Part shown: positions 23,788 to 33,760 of the stretch, in pieces | How the letters are laid out: each line of letters opens with the position of its first letter | Numbering within the stretch: position 1 is the stretch's first letter | NCBI GenBank assembly: GCA_023014365.1 | Contig: JAEBUN010000019.1 | Coordinates: 434,001 to 498,000 of the forward strand | Length of the DNA stretch: 64,000 nt | Source: Lepiota brunneoincarnata | Lineage: Eukaryota > Basidiomycota > Agaricomycetes > Agaricales > Agaricaceae | Direction of reading: 5' to 3' | Notes under the pieces: model-generated | Databases searched by the model: none | Told to the model about the DNA's origin: nothing | Seen by the model: only the letters and a program-made list of their open reading frames with translations | Program-made: the position numbers and the translations under genes

Positions 23788-26055
23788 CTAGATGCGCTCA
23801 GCAAGTTGAAGAATGTACAGTCTCACCGAACCATTCGCTCGCGCCTCCTTCTCCTCAATAAATGCATACCACCCCCCCAGAATCGCAACTCGGACCTCCT
23901 GTGAAGGAGATTCATGCGGTCCGTTTAGATTCACCTTCGAACCAAACATCCGGACACAACCAGACGAATCCTGAATAGAAAAAAACCGGTGAGATTGGTG
24001 AGGAGTCAATGTGGACACAGATTCAAGCACTCACCGGAGCCTGTCTCCAGATACCCCTCATGTCCCACTTAATCAGTCCCTTCGAGGGCCAATTGATGAT
24101 TTCGTATGAATTCTTGTCCTTCCTGACACGATTGAGGATGGGAGCGCAGGCTGCCAAAGGAGTTTGATATTCTTTCGTCACCAGCCTGTTCCGGAGTTCT
24201 GGCGGGGACTTGTAGAAATTGGGTAAGCGCCGTCAATGTGTAGGGCAATGAGGGAGAGAAACATACGTGATATCTCAGCCAAACCAGTAGGTTGACCAGT
24301 GTCTTGAATCCGAGTTCCCAGGTATATAGCTCGAGCCGAGAAAAAGATATTTTGTCGAATATTGCAAGAAGCTCGGAGGTGGGGATGGATACGCGGAGAG
24401 ACATGGAGCATATCTCATTAAACATCAACATCGGCGCCCAAAAAAGTCGTGCACGCCGAACTATGGAGGAGAGGTTTGTCTCACTTGCATCAGACCAGCT
24501 GAGGGTGACGGCATTGACTGCGTGATACACTGATATTACGAATAAATCTTGGACAAGAAATGTGCTAGAACTTACCTCCTCTACTGTCTTCGTTCGCCTG
24601 CATTAGAACGCGTAAGTAGCAACGCCACACCATCGTGTTGAACTCAGTGGGGTCGATAGCATACTCGCCGGAGCGTGCTGGATCTTTGAGATAGTCGGTG
24701 AAGGAGGCGTGAAGAATTTTGTAGTTTGTGGTTCGAGCATTCTGAGGATTGGGAACCTCGATGATGGAGTGTAGTCGTTGGAGTGCGCTATAAACGACGT
24801 GCTGTTCGAGGCCCAAAATATTCGCGAGTTCGACGAGTGACCCGGGATCACCACTGAAATCGCAAATACTGAATCCAAGGATCTGCTTTGCGACCGCGAG
24901 GGTGCTAGGTTCGATGGTGGACATAATCTGCGTGTATAACTCATCGAGGGCAGACAGGGGATCTTCATCCAGATCGGCAGTTAGCTTGGCTTTCTTGATG
25001 GCAGAGAGAACATATGTGAGTCGGATAACTGGGTTTCCGTACATCGAATAAATGCCAATGAACCGGATGACGGTGGAAGCGAATATGAACAGGCCAGACG
25101 CAGCCCATGCGATCTCCAAAAACTGGCTCTCTGTGGGCCATGGAGTGGATGAAGGGATCAGATTGGGGTGATTGTTTCGGATCTCAATGAATCCATTTCG
25201 AAGGTATCGTTCGACGTCTTGGCAAGCTTGAGGGGAGTTTCCCGGGACAACAATCGCGTCGTGGCTGAGTGCAACAACCCCGCGGGAGAATAGAGTTTGT
25301 AGGTGACTCTCTGGACGGCTCGCGATGATCCAGTTGAGAGGCGCACCAGGGAATTTTGAAGTGAATTCGGATATAAGTTCAATGAGCTGGCACTGCATAT
25401 TTTCTCCATCACATTCATCCAGCCCGTCAATGTATATCGACCAGGCGCCGGGACCTTTCCGAATCATAAGCTCCCCAAACGGTCTCGTGATGAACAGCTT
25501 GAATTGTATGCTCATTGACTTCCCTAGGAGCCTGGGGTTGGTGGCTATCCTCTCGGTAACATAGTTCCGATAAGATGGGTCCTTGACAGCGAGCTGGTAT
25601 GCGATGGTAGCAAGCACCCTGTTGGGGCTATCGCGCTTATTGGGCCTCGAGAAGAAGAATGTTGCACCGAGCATGTTTTCAGGAGACTCGGATTCTAATT
25701 CTGCGAGGGTTTGGATTATCGCAGACTTTCCAACCCCGGCGGGACCATTCAGCCAGAGAATCCTCTTGGTCCGGCTGCTGTTGCGCCGCCAGGTTAGGAC
25801 ATCCTGGATGATGTCCTGCCTGGTCCCAGGATGACATCGAGGGGGGAGGGTCGCGTTCGGAGGAGTCAAACTCGGCTCCTTCCATAATGTGATCGGTCAA
25901 CAACTGAAGCACTGAGGCGACGTGTTCATAAAACGCCCGAGGAAGAGATTGAACCACGCACTCTCGGAGCCCATGCGGGCATGGATGTTTGGTGCAACGT
26001 CGTACATATTCAAATTATTCACGACGAAGTGATGGGCATTGTTGAAATGTCCCAT
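23788..26055 (-). CDS. NACHT NTPase, NLR-like protein (array copy D), best-preserved copy
   Basis: STAND-type NTPase of the fungal NLR class. ATG at 26053-26055 gives MGHFNNAHHFVVNN. After an intron (about 25913-25955) the frame runs into a 434-codon uninterrupted stretch (25869-24565). This holds Walker A GPAGVGKSAIIQ (about 25715-25750), FFSRPNKRDSPNRVLATIAYQLA, Walker B SIYIDGLDECDGE (25411-25445), a sensor-1-like NWIIASRPESHL and a winged-helix region to VYSALQRLHSIIEV. Three C-terminal exons follow (about 24530-24269, 24215-24030 and 23970-23788), ending AILGGWYAFIEEKEARANGS. One extra C in a C run near 25845 separates ERDPPP from RCHPGTR; copy B lacks it. No WD40, ankyrin or TPR array is present, so the effector and ligand sensor are unknown. 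Confidence 0.8.
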
Positions 26056-26744
26056 TCCCGGTGCTTGTGGAAATTGACCTTGTCAGAATGTATCTTCGTA
26101 CGCTTATTCGGAGGCCAAAATGGTGGAAAACGCACCTGGTGGGAGGGAGAGATGTTCGTAGCTGGCACAGTCCATGGCGGTGAGAGAGAAGTTGCATATG
26201 TATGCTGTTGGTCCCAGCCCATGTCGTACCTGTCAGGTACATATTCCCCCCGCACCCAACTGCGCGCCTTGGTAGTATCCATTGGTGTAACGAAAGAGTG
26301 ACCTAAAAATAAGGACCAAGAATAGTGCTCGTCTGACCTTTTGTTTACATCTTGCTTTTCTTGGCAGGCCTCGGTGATCCGCCTCCTTCCCTAATAGGTA
26401 CTACCACACTTTGCATGTGGGGCCGACGCCTCGCAGGTTCTCATCGCTGCCGCTGCCCTCAGGCCCAACGCAAGCATACTCGACTGCTCTCGCCAATCGG
26501 TGCGTAGCCATTGTCGTATGCAGTGAAAAACTGTGACAATTTTGTTAATACATAACAGGCCCTTGGCAGCTGTGACTTACCTAGGTTGACAAGAAATTAC
26601 ATAGCGTGACGTGACTAATTGTTCCATTAACGGACATTACATTACGTCAAATACTGATGGCAGTGGCTGAGCAGAGGGCAGAGGATTGAGGTCCGTGTGT
26701 AAGTGCCCCCCCTTTTCCCTTTTGTTCTGTCCCTACAATCCAAT

Positions 26745-27420
26745 TCGGTATGCCGTTGAAACACCTCCACCGATAGTAGACACGGCGCTGGCGAAAACTC
26801 CAAGCGGGCTTTAATAGGCTACAGGACCTCCGCACCCAATCATGTCACTCTATACGAGATTGAGCCCCTATCACGTACCCGGGACTATACCATCCCTGCA
26901 AGAATCCATACAAACACCGCGAAGAGATGGGGGGTTCTCCACTAGGCGCGCGCTTTTTTCATATTCCGACGTACCTTGTTTGACTCGTCCACAGCCTCGC
27001 AGAAGGTGAATATGTGCACCGACCCGAATTCCTCACCCTCTAGGCGACATGGCCACCCCTGGACAGGAGATCAGAGGAGGTCTCTGGGTGCTTAGAAGGG
27101 GAGACATCGATCGGGGGGAATGAGGGTACGTCTCAGTCTGCAGCAGGTAAAGCCCAGATTCTAAGCCCTTCGCTACAGTGATCCCACCAGAAAGAGGCAA
27201 GAGCAGCAATAAGAGATCGGGACAGGGGAGACGACTTGGCGTTAACGAACCCAGGGTACTAATAGACGAATTCAGCCCCATCACACGCCGTCACACGACC
27301 TCCAACCACCGCCCTCTCCCAGTCACTTTCATTGACCCAAACACCATCGAAGCTCGCCAGCCAGACACAAGGCATCCTTCCTATCTTATTTCGCATCTAC
27401 AGCACGCCTAATGGATAGAT
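26745..27420 (+). pseudogene. relics of VPS3-like middle exons (unit 2)
   Basis: Collinear with 19590-21250 but without the transposon and the 175-bp insertion. GATAGTAGACACGGCGCTGG, GAAGGTGAATATGTGCACCG and AGACACAAGGCATCCTTCC match the VPS3-like parent at about 8717, 8972 and 9608. The TA target site is intact at about 27042. The frame is lost. Confidence 0.75.
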
Positions 27421-27499
27421 TTCCGTCAGAGTTCCGAGTACACTGCAGCCCCAGTTGCTAGACCACCTAGTATTGATCTACGAAAGGTTCCGGCAACTG

Positions 27500-28071
27500 A
27501 TCACTAGGACAACATGGCGCAGGTGGCGGTGTGGCAATGTTGCGAACATTGGCTTTGATGGAAGCAAATTTGGGGCTGCATACTTAGGGCTTGTAACGGT
27601 CTTTTTTTAGATTGAGTCGCCTGTTCAAGGAGCAGGGAACGGGCAGCCATTTTGAGGACCAGCAATGGGAGCAGCAATGACCGGCGTCTTCTGCGTTGCC
27701 ACGTTTCCACCCACACTGATGGTCGAGTTCTTCATGGCGACGAGTTTGGCTGCGATTTCAGCACGTTTTTGGAGAATGAGGTCATTCGCAAAGAGCTGGA
27801 ATTAGGACAGTCGGCTTCAGTACTAAATAAGAAAGAGAAGAATACTCCTGCTGCTCCATTACTGCTCGACGTCTGGATGAAGAAAAAAAAAGTAGAAGCA
27901 TACTAGAATATCGGTTGGTAGCAAAGGTGATTCACCATGGGTACTCACATCGCTGTAAAGATAAATCAGCCTCGGCAAAGAGGATCAACGCAACATTTCT
28001 CACCTTTTGAGCTTCTTTGCGGCGCCACCAACATCGCCATTGCCCTCGAAAGCGCGCTTTCTGTCAGACAT
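27500..28071 (-). pseudogene. truncated gene divergent from MRPL16, splicing-factor-like N-terminus
   Basis: The first exon (28071-28004) reads MSDRKRAFEGNGDVGGAAKK and ends at a GTGAG donor. Downstream minus-strand sequence gives LQKRAEIAAKLVAMKNSTIS and a Pro/Ala-rich stretch (about 27780-27620). RAEIAAKLxAxK modules after a short basic start occur in splicing proteins such as KHDC4- or Prp3-type factors; that identification is weak. The frame stops within about 150 codons and then runs into VPS3-like relics, so the 3' part appears lost to the rearrangement. It shares a 41-bp divergent promoter interval with MRPL16. Confidence 0.4.
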
Positions 28072-28112
28072 TGTTATAGTGTATCACCCCTGTATATATT
28101 ACATAAGCAACT

Positions 28113-28929
28113 ATGTTTTCTTCTCAAAGAGACTCCTGCTCGCCCCGGCCCTCCGCGCGTCTCTCTGCCCACACCCGACCTCGTCTTTGCGCGTTTCCGC
28201 AACCAACTCGCACCCAAGTCTGTCAAACACGTCAAGGGACACAAAGGACGCGTCCCCATCCCCCACCGGCGGCTCAACCAAGGAGGGCACGACACTCGCA
28301 TAGTATGATATAGCGAGTGGGGAATTAGGATCCAAGGACCATGGTGCACTGGTTGACGGCAAAGCAACTCATGACTGCTGAAGATGTTGTTAAAAAAAAG
28401 AAGCTCAAGGTGATCAAGGGCTCCAAGATGTATATGCGTGTGTTCCCGGATATCCCAGTTTGCGTCAAGGTGTGATGCATGGTGTTGCCAGCAACTTTCT
28501 TTGGATACTCACAAGTCGGATGGTGTAGGGAAATGAGACACGTATGGGCAAGGGTAAATGAGTATTGGGCGACACGGTGAGTTCATGCTAGATATGTCCC
28601 GAATCGAAATTGTCCTTGACGAGGCGACAGCGTCCCAATCGGTCGTGCGCTTTCTGAAATTGGCGGCACTCCTATTCGCGAGGAACTCGCAAGAGAAGGT
28701 GTGTGTTTTTTTTTTCCTTTTACCTCTCTTCATCCATGTACAAAAAGCTAATATAATTCTACTAGCACTACGGCGAGCTTCGGACAAGCTGCCCAACAAA
28801 ATGGAGTTCATCAGCCGTTCGAGCCCACCCCGACTTGGGAACCTCCTATTATACCCTCCCGAACCTCCGAAAGCTGCGATCATGGATTCTGCCTCGTCGA
28901 CTCCGACGACAGAAGCTGCAGCTGGTTGA
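28113..28929 (+). CDS. mitochondrial ribosomal protein uL16m (MRPL16), frame-disrupted
   Basis: Large-subunit mitochondrial ribosomal protein, the L16 orthologue near the peptidyl-transferase centre and A-site. It starts at ATG 28113 with a Ser/Arg-rich presequence. Conserved blocks are FARFRNQLAPKSVKHVKGHK, EWGIRIQGPW, TAKQLMTAEDVVK, LKVIKGSKMYMRVFPDIPV, NETRMGKGK, EYWATRV and, after the last intron (about 28700-28766), SDKLPNKMEFISRSSPPRLG; the stop is TGA 28927-28929. Several small indels (near 28280-28310, 28345 and 28555) break the frame, yet the flanking protein is well conserved. For a normally essential single-copy gene that suggests sequence error, but a decayed copy is possible. Its start lies 41 bp from a divergent partial gene. 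Confidence 0.85.
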
Positions 28930-29105
28930 ATTGTTATTCCTGGGACCCCTATCTGGTGGGGTACTGGGCATTTGACTAGTACTCCTCTTCAAAGTTTTGT
29001 GGATCCGCGTTGTACAGCCACCGGAAATTGGTTCGTTTTCCCCTCTGATTTTGAGACGAAACATATCTACTCCTTTACTCGCCAGAATATATATGTAGTC
29101 CCCCC

Positions 29106-30003
29106 ATGCGCCACTTTCTACACACCCAACACCTTAACAGTTGGGAGAGAACCAGTCTTTCACCAACGCACTCATACTTTTCAAACGAAAACTACAATGT
29201 GCTGCGCCAACTCTCCCCAGCGCCGTAAGTCGCAGACCCCTCGACACTCGACCCTCATCTCACCAAATATTCAATTGTCTAGACTTCCGTTCTGGACGGT
29301 GCTCATCAGGATCCATATCATGGACATAGACCGATTGCTCTCGCATTCGCAAATTTCCTTACACTACAGCCATCCGCACGCTATCTCAGTTCAGTGCCGG
29401 CACCCACCACCGCTTTCCCACCACTCATCCACCACGAAACGATTCGACACCTTCATAGCTCGTGTTGTGCACATGTGCGAGGTTCCCGACATCGTACCTT
29501 ACACCGCCCTTTACATCCTAAGCTCCTTCCCCAACCCACGCCGAAGCTCTCGATCCCGATCCTCATCTTCGCCCTCCTCCCTGACGTTATCGAGCTCGTT
29601 CTCGCACCAACTTTCACGCGCAATGTCCTGTGGCAGTTTCTTCACCCACCGTAAACCACGCTGGACGGGATACATCATCTTCCTGAGCGCTTTCCTCGTT
29701 GCTCTTCGCGCCTACCACAATCCCCTCGAGAACCAAGATATCCCTGATATGGAGACACTCTCCATTATCACAGGGTACAGCGAGAAGGACCTTGATGGGA
29801 TGGAGAAATCGATCCGTGCGGCGATAGACGAAGAGACGTGGGATGAGGTTGTGAATATGCTGCAGCGACGGTGGATTCGTCCGCTTAAATGTACTGCGAG
29901 GGAGAGAGCAGAGTCTGGACGGAAGAGGGGACACTGGCAGAGGTTGGTGAAAATAGTGAGGGGTGGCCCTAGGAAAGGCGATTCTTTTTTACCCTTTAAA
30001 TGA
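29106..30003 (+). CDS. possible cyclin-domain protein (Pcl-like), frame-disrupted
   Basis: ATG 29106 opens a short exon with a donor at about 29223 and acceptor near 29281. The following reading gives DPYHGHRPIALAFANFL, then after a one-base shift FIARVVHMCEVPDIVPYTAL, a layout like the cyclin box of fungal Pcl-type cyclins (helices 1-2). A later stretch, GYIIFLSAFLVALRAY and SIITGYSEKDLDGMEKSIRA, could be cyclin-box helices 3-5. The segment between them (29525-29660) can be read in two frames and fits neither cleanly. The stop is at 30001-30003. Assignment rests on spacing and hydrophobic pattern only; it could be another helical protein. Confidence 0.45.
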
Positions 30004-30025
30004 CTTGGCTACGTTGTCTTCGCAG

Positions 30026-30400
30026 GGAGAGTGCACGCCTGTTTTCAAGACGTACATTTCTCCTTTTCTCTTCACATGTTCACGCATAGCATTTCCATCG
30101 TCACACGAATATTTCCTGGCATATACAGTTCTCAAGGCATACATTTCTTCTTATCTCCTCACATGTTCATGTATAGTATTTCCATCATAGCACGAATATA
30201 TCCTGGCATATACAGATTCAGAAAGAGTGCACGCCTGCTTATGTCTCCTTTTCTCTTCACATGAAATTCATGCATAGCATTTCCATCGTAACACGAATAC
30301 GTCCTGGCATATACAGATGCCTGCTTATACCTCCTTTTCTTTTTACACATACACGTATAGCATTTCTATCATAGCACGAATATATCCTGATTCAGAAAGA
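30026..30400. repeat. minisatellite, about four copies of an 80-99 bp unit
   Basis: Four diverged copies lie head to tail, starting near 30030, 30129, 30222 and 30316. Each holds CTTCACATG, a TATAGCATTTCCATC-like core, CACGAATAT and TCCTGGCATATACAG; the last copy ends early with GATTCAGAAAG. The array starts just after the stop of the preceding gene. Confidence 0.85.
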
Positions 30401-30807
30401 AGTTCCAACTCCCTGATAGTCTCTAACGGGAGGTGCAGATCCGTCGCCCACCATCATACGGACACCAGTACTAGTGACATCATCGACAGTCAAGATGTAT
30501 CAGGGATGGCGTTTGAGCCATGTCGTCATAACGCCGATCGATCACCGATCGGCGCACCTTGACCGGGAGGGTACACACGATTATTGATCGTCAACCTTCT
30601 CCTATTGGCTACGAGAACTCGAATCGATCAACGCAACTAAGATTTCAGCATCCGAACATCCAAGCAGAAATTGTATCGATCTACGAAAGGTTCCGGCAAC
30701 TAATCACCAGACAACATGCATTTGTAAACCTGTTTGGGATGCAAGAGAAAGAACAGGATGCGATGGACCGGCGGAACCCGTCCAAAAGCAGGAAAAAAAG
30801 AAAGAAA
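30401..30807. other. spacer 3' of NACHT copy E
   Basis: No gene seen. About 30676-30720 (GATCTACGAAAGGTTCCGGC) repeats sequence found at 21305-21350 and 27473-27517, i.e. next to the relics at the right ends of both duplication units. A small inverted motif, CCGATCGATCACCGATCGG, lies near 30535. Confidence 0.5.
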
Positions 30808-33088
30808 CTACGTGTCCTCAGCAAGTCGAAGGATATATATCCTCACCGAACCATCTGCCTGCACCTCCTTCTCCTCAACGAACACATAGCACCCTACCAG
30901 AATCGCAACCTGGACGTTCTGTTGAGGAAATTTGCGCAGTCTAGTTTGAAGCATCCAGGTCGAGCCGAGCTTACGAACCCAATTAGGTGGGTTCTTGATG
31001 GCAAAACCGGCGTGATTGGTTAGGTATCAACACTCCTAAATCAAAAGCACTCACCGGAGCGTTTCCCCATATACCTACGGGTTCCCACTTGATTCGTTTT
31101 TCCAAGGGTTGATACATGATCTCGTATGAGCTTTTGCTCCTGCTGATGTAATTGAGGATGCGATCACAAGCTCCCAAGGGAGCTTGAAATTCCGCTTTCA
31201 ACAACCTGTTCCGGAGTTCTAGCGGGGACTTGCACAGGATGATGAGTAAGAGCCGTGGATGTAGGGCAACAAGAAGAGAAGCATACATGATATCTCATCC
31301 ATATCAGGAAGTTAAGGAAGCGCTCAAATCCGGTTGCGTATAATTCGAGCTGATTGAAGGATATCTTATCAAACACTTCAAGAAGCTCAGAGGTGGGGAT
31401 GGAAACACGGTTAACGGAGCGTATCTCATTAGACATTAGTATTTGTGCCCAATTAGCCCGTGCGCGCGTTGATAAGCCATAGGTTTTTGTCCAAATTGCG
31501 CCGCGCCAGCTGAGGGTAACCGCATCGACTGTGTGTGTGATATTACGAATAAACCTTAAGGCAACTTGATATACGCTGGAACTTACTCCCTCGGGTGTCT
31601 TCGTTCACCTCCAGTAGAATGCGTGAATAGCTCCGCCACGCCATCGTGATGAATTCAGCGAGATCGATGACATACTCATGCGAACGTGCTGGGTCTTTAA
31701 GATAGTCGGTAAAGGAGGCGTGAAGAAATCTGATCATTGTGGTCGGAGCATCCTCCGGATTGGGAACATTAATAACGGAGTGCAGCCTTTGGAGTGCACT
31801 ATAGACGACGTGTTGTTCGAGACCTAAAATGTTTGCAACTTGGAAAAGCGACCCAGCATACTCGAGACGACCTGGGCAAGCGTAGATGCTGAATCCGAGG
31901 ATTTGCTTTGTCACTGAGAGGGTCCTTGGTTCAATGGTGGACATGATCTGACTGTATAACGCATCGAGGGTACACAAGGGATTTTCGTCCAGCCCGATAG
32001 TCGACTCGGCACTCCTGATGACACAAAGGACATGCTCGAGTCGGGTGACCGGATCTCCATACATCGAATCGATGCCAATGAATCGAATGACCGTGGAGGC
32101 GAATATGAACAGGCCAGACGCAGCCCATACTATCTCCAAAAACTGACTCTCCGTGGGCCATGGAGAAGATGCAGGAAACAAGCTAGGATGGTTGTCTCGG
32201 ATCTTAGTGAACCCATTTCGAAGAAACCGTTCGACATCCTGGTAAGCTTCGGGTGAGTCCACTGGAACTGTGATTGCGTCATGGCTGCGCTGAACAGCAT
32301 CGCGTGAGAAAAGAGTTCGGAGGTGACTCTCTGGGCGGCTTGCGATGATCCAGACGAGAGGGGCGCCAGGGAACCTTACAGTGAATTCGGATATGAGTTC
32401 GATGAGCTGGCATTGCATGTTTTCTCCACGGCATTCGTCCAGCCCGTCTATGTATATCGACCAAGCGTCGGGGCCTTCCCACATCATAAGCTCTCCAAAT
32501 GGTCTCGTAATGAGCATCTTGAATTGTTCGCTCATCGACTTGCGTAGAAGCCTGGGATTTGCGGTTATCCTCTCGGCGACGTATTTACGATAAGGTGGAA
32601 TTCTTGGTGGCGAGCTGGTATGTGATGGTAGCAAGCACCCTGTTAGGGTTGTCACGCTTGTTAGGTCTTGAGAAAAAAACTGTTGCACCGAGCATGTTTT
32701 CAGGAGACTCGGATTCTAATTCTGCGAGGGTTTGGATTATTGCAGACTTTCCGACCCCAGCAGGACCATTCAGCCAGAGAACGTTCTTGGCCCGATTGTT
32801 GTTGTGACGCCGAGTTAGGACGTCCTGGATGATACTACGCCTGGTCCCAGGATGGCATTGAGGGGGAGGGTCGCGTTCAGAAGAGTCAAACTCGGCTCCT
32901 TCAATGATGTGCGCGATCAATACTTGAAACGCTGGAGCAAGTTGGCGTTGACATAAGTGCCCAAGGAAGAGTATAATTTACGTACTGTCAGAATCTGTCT
33001 GAGCATGGATGTTCTGCGTAACATCGTACAAATTCAAATTGTTCGCGATGAAGTGATGGGCATTATTGAAATGCCTCACCCGGGCCAT
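30808..33088 (-). CDS. NACHT NTPase, NLR-like protein (array copy E)
   Basis: The start is ATG 33086-33088 (MARVRHFNNAHHF): the usual MGHF start is changed to VRHF, but an in-frame ATG four codons upstream rescues it. After the first intron the frame (32920-32585) holds GAEFDSSERDPPP and Walker A GPAGVGKSAIIQ. One missing base near 32600 shifts it to a 381-codon frame (to 31543). That frame carries Walker B SIYIDGLDECRGE, where the usual DECDGE is DECRGE, then ASRPESHLRTLFSRDAVQ and a winged-helix region to VYSALQRLHSVINV. C-terminal exons follow to YILRLAEDT and the stop 30808-30810. Apart from one frame break it is nearly complete. The C-terminus again has no repeat domain. Confidence 0.75.
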
Positions 33089-33760
33089 GCTTGGGGTTTG
33101 CGCAGGTTAGACTTTAACAAAACGCAAGGCTTTTTGAGGTTAGGATAGGGGGAAATGGACCTGGGTTGAAGCAAGGGTTGTGCTTGGCTGGTGCCACACC
33201 ACTTGACATGGCAGTGAGGGTAGAGTGCCCGTCTAATGCTGTTCGCGTTGCTGTGGCATCAGCATCACATCGCTGCGATGTGACCCTCGTCGTGTACCAC
33301 AGCGCCACCTTTCTGATTCCCAGCCAGAAGTCGCTAGGCATCTTCACCTGGCTACATGCCACACAAGCACCAGCCACCATCATACCCGTATTTTACGACC
33401 CACCCAGTTTCCTCTACTATCATACACTTGAACACTCATACCACTCCCACCTACGCTCCACCACCGGGTAGTGGTGATGATTATCGACGAGGTGAAACGC
33501 TGAAACGACATAGGATGTGATTTCCGAGTTATGGGAACCTGAAGCAAAGGGAAGAGACCTGGCTAGATAATACAGCAGATATTGAAGGCACAGGTACTCG
33601 AAATGACGAAGATGACAAAATACGCCGTATAGAAAATGGGGCGCTGATGCATCTGTTTCCCGAGCAATAGTGGGCAACAGAGATGGTTGTGAGTTTGATA
33701 AGATGAATTAGCATAACCCACCCAAATCCTTCGCGAGCAAAAGGATCCCCAGAAAATACA
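33089..33760. pseudogene. spacer with VPS3-like 3' relic (33470-33575)
   Basis: GTGGTGATGATTATCGACGA through GTGATTTCCGAGTTATGGGA matches 10930-11010 directly after the VPS3-like stop. The motif CCCGAGCAATAGTGGGCAAC (33659-33678) recalls 11110-11140. The first part (33140-33240) resembles the 5' flanks of other NACHT copies (GTGAGGGTAGAGTGCCCGTC, also near 36115 and 22250). No intact gene is present. Confidence 0.6.

Larger units (their letters stand above)
21765..27936. repeat. tandem segmental duplication, unit 2
   Basis: Direct repeat of 13861-21764. It begins inside a NACHT core (CATACACGAATCCGAC...) and ends at GGTGATTCACC (27926-27936), where unit 1 also ends. It lacks 303 bp containing the NACHT P-loop, 428 bp after 23025 and the transposon of unit 1. 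Beyond 27936 sequence continues into single-copy DNA upstream of MRPL16, so this right boundary is the ancestral one. Confidence 0.8.

Noticed and set aside
30031..30350. open frames in both strands across the minisatellite
   Set aside because: They arise from the repeated unit; there is no conserved protein and no splice signals.
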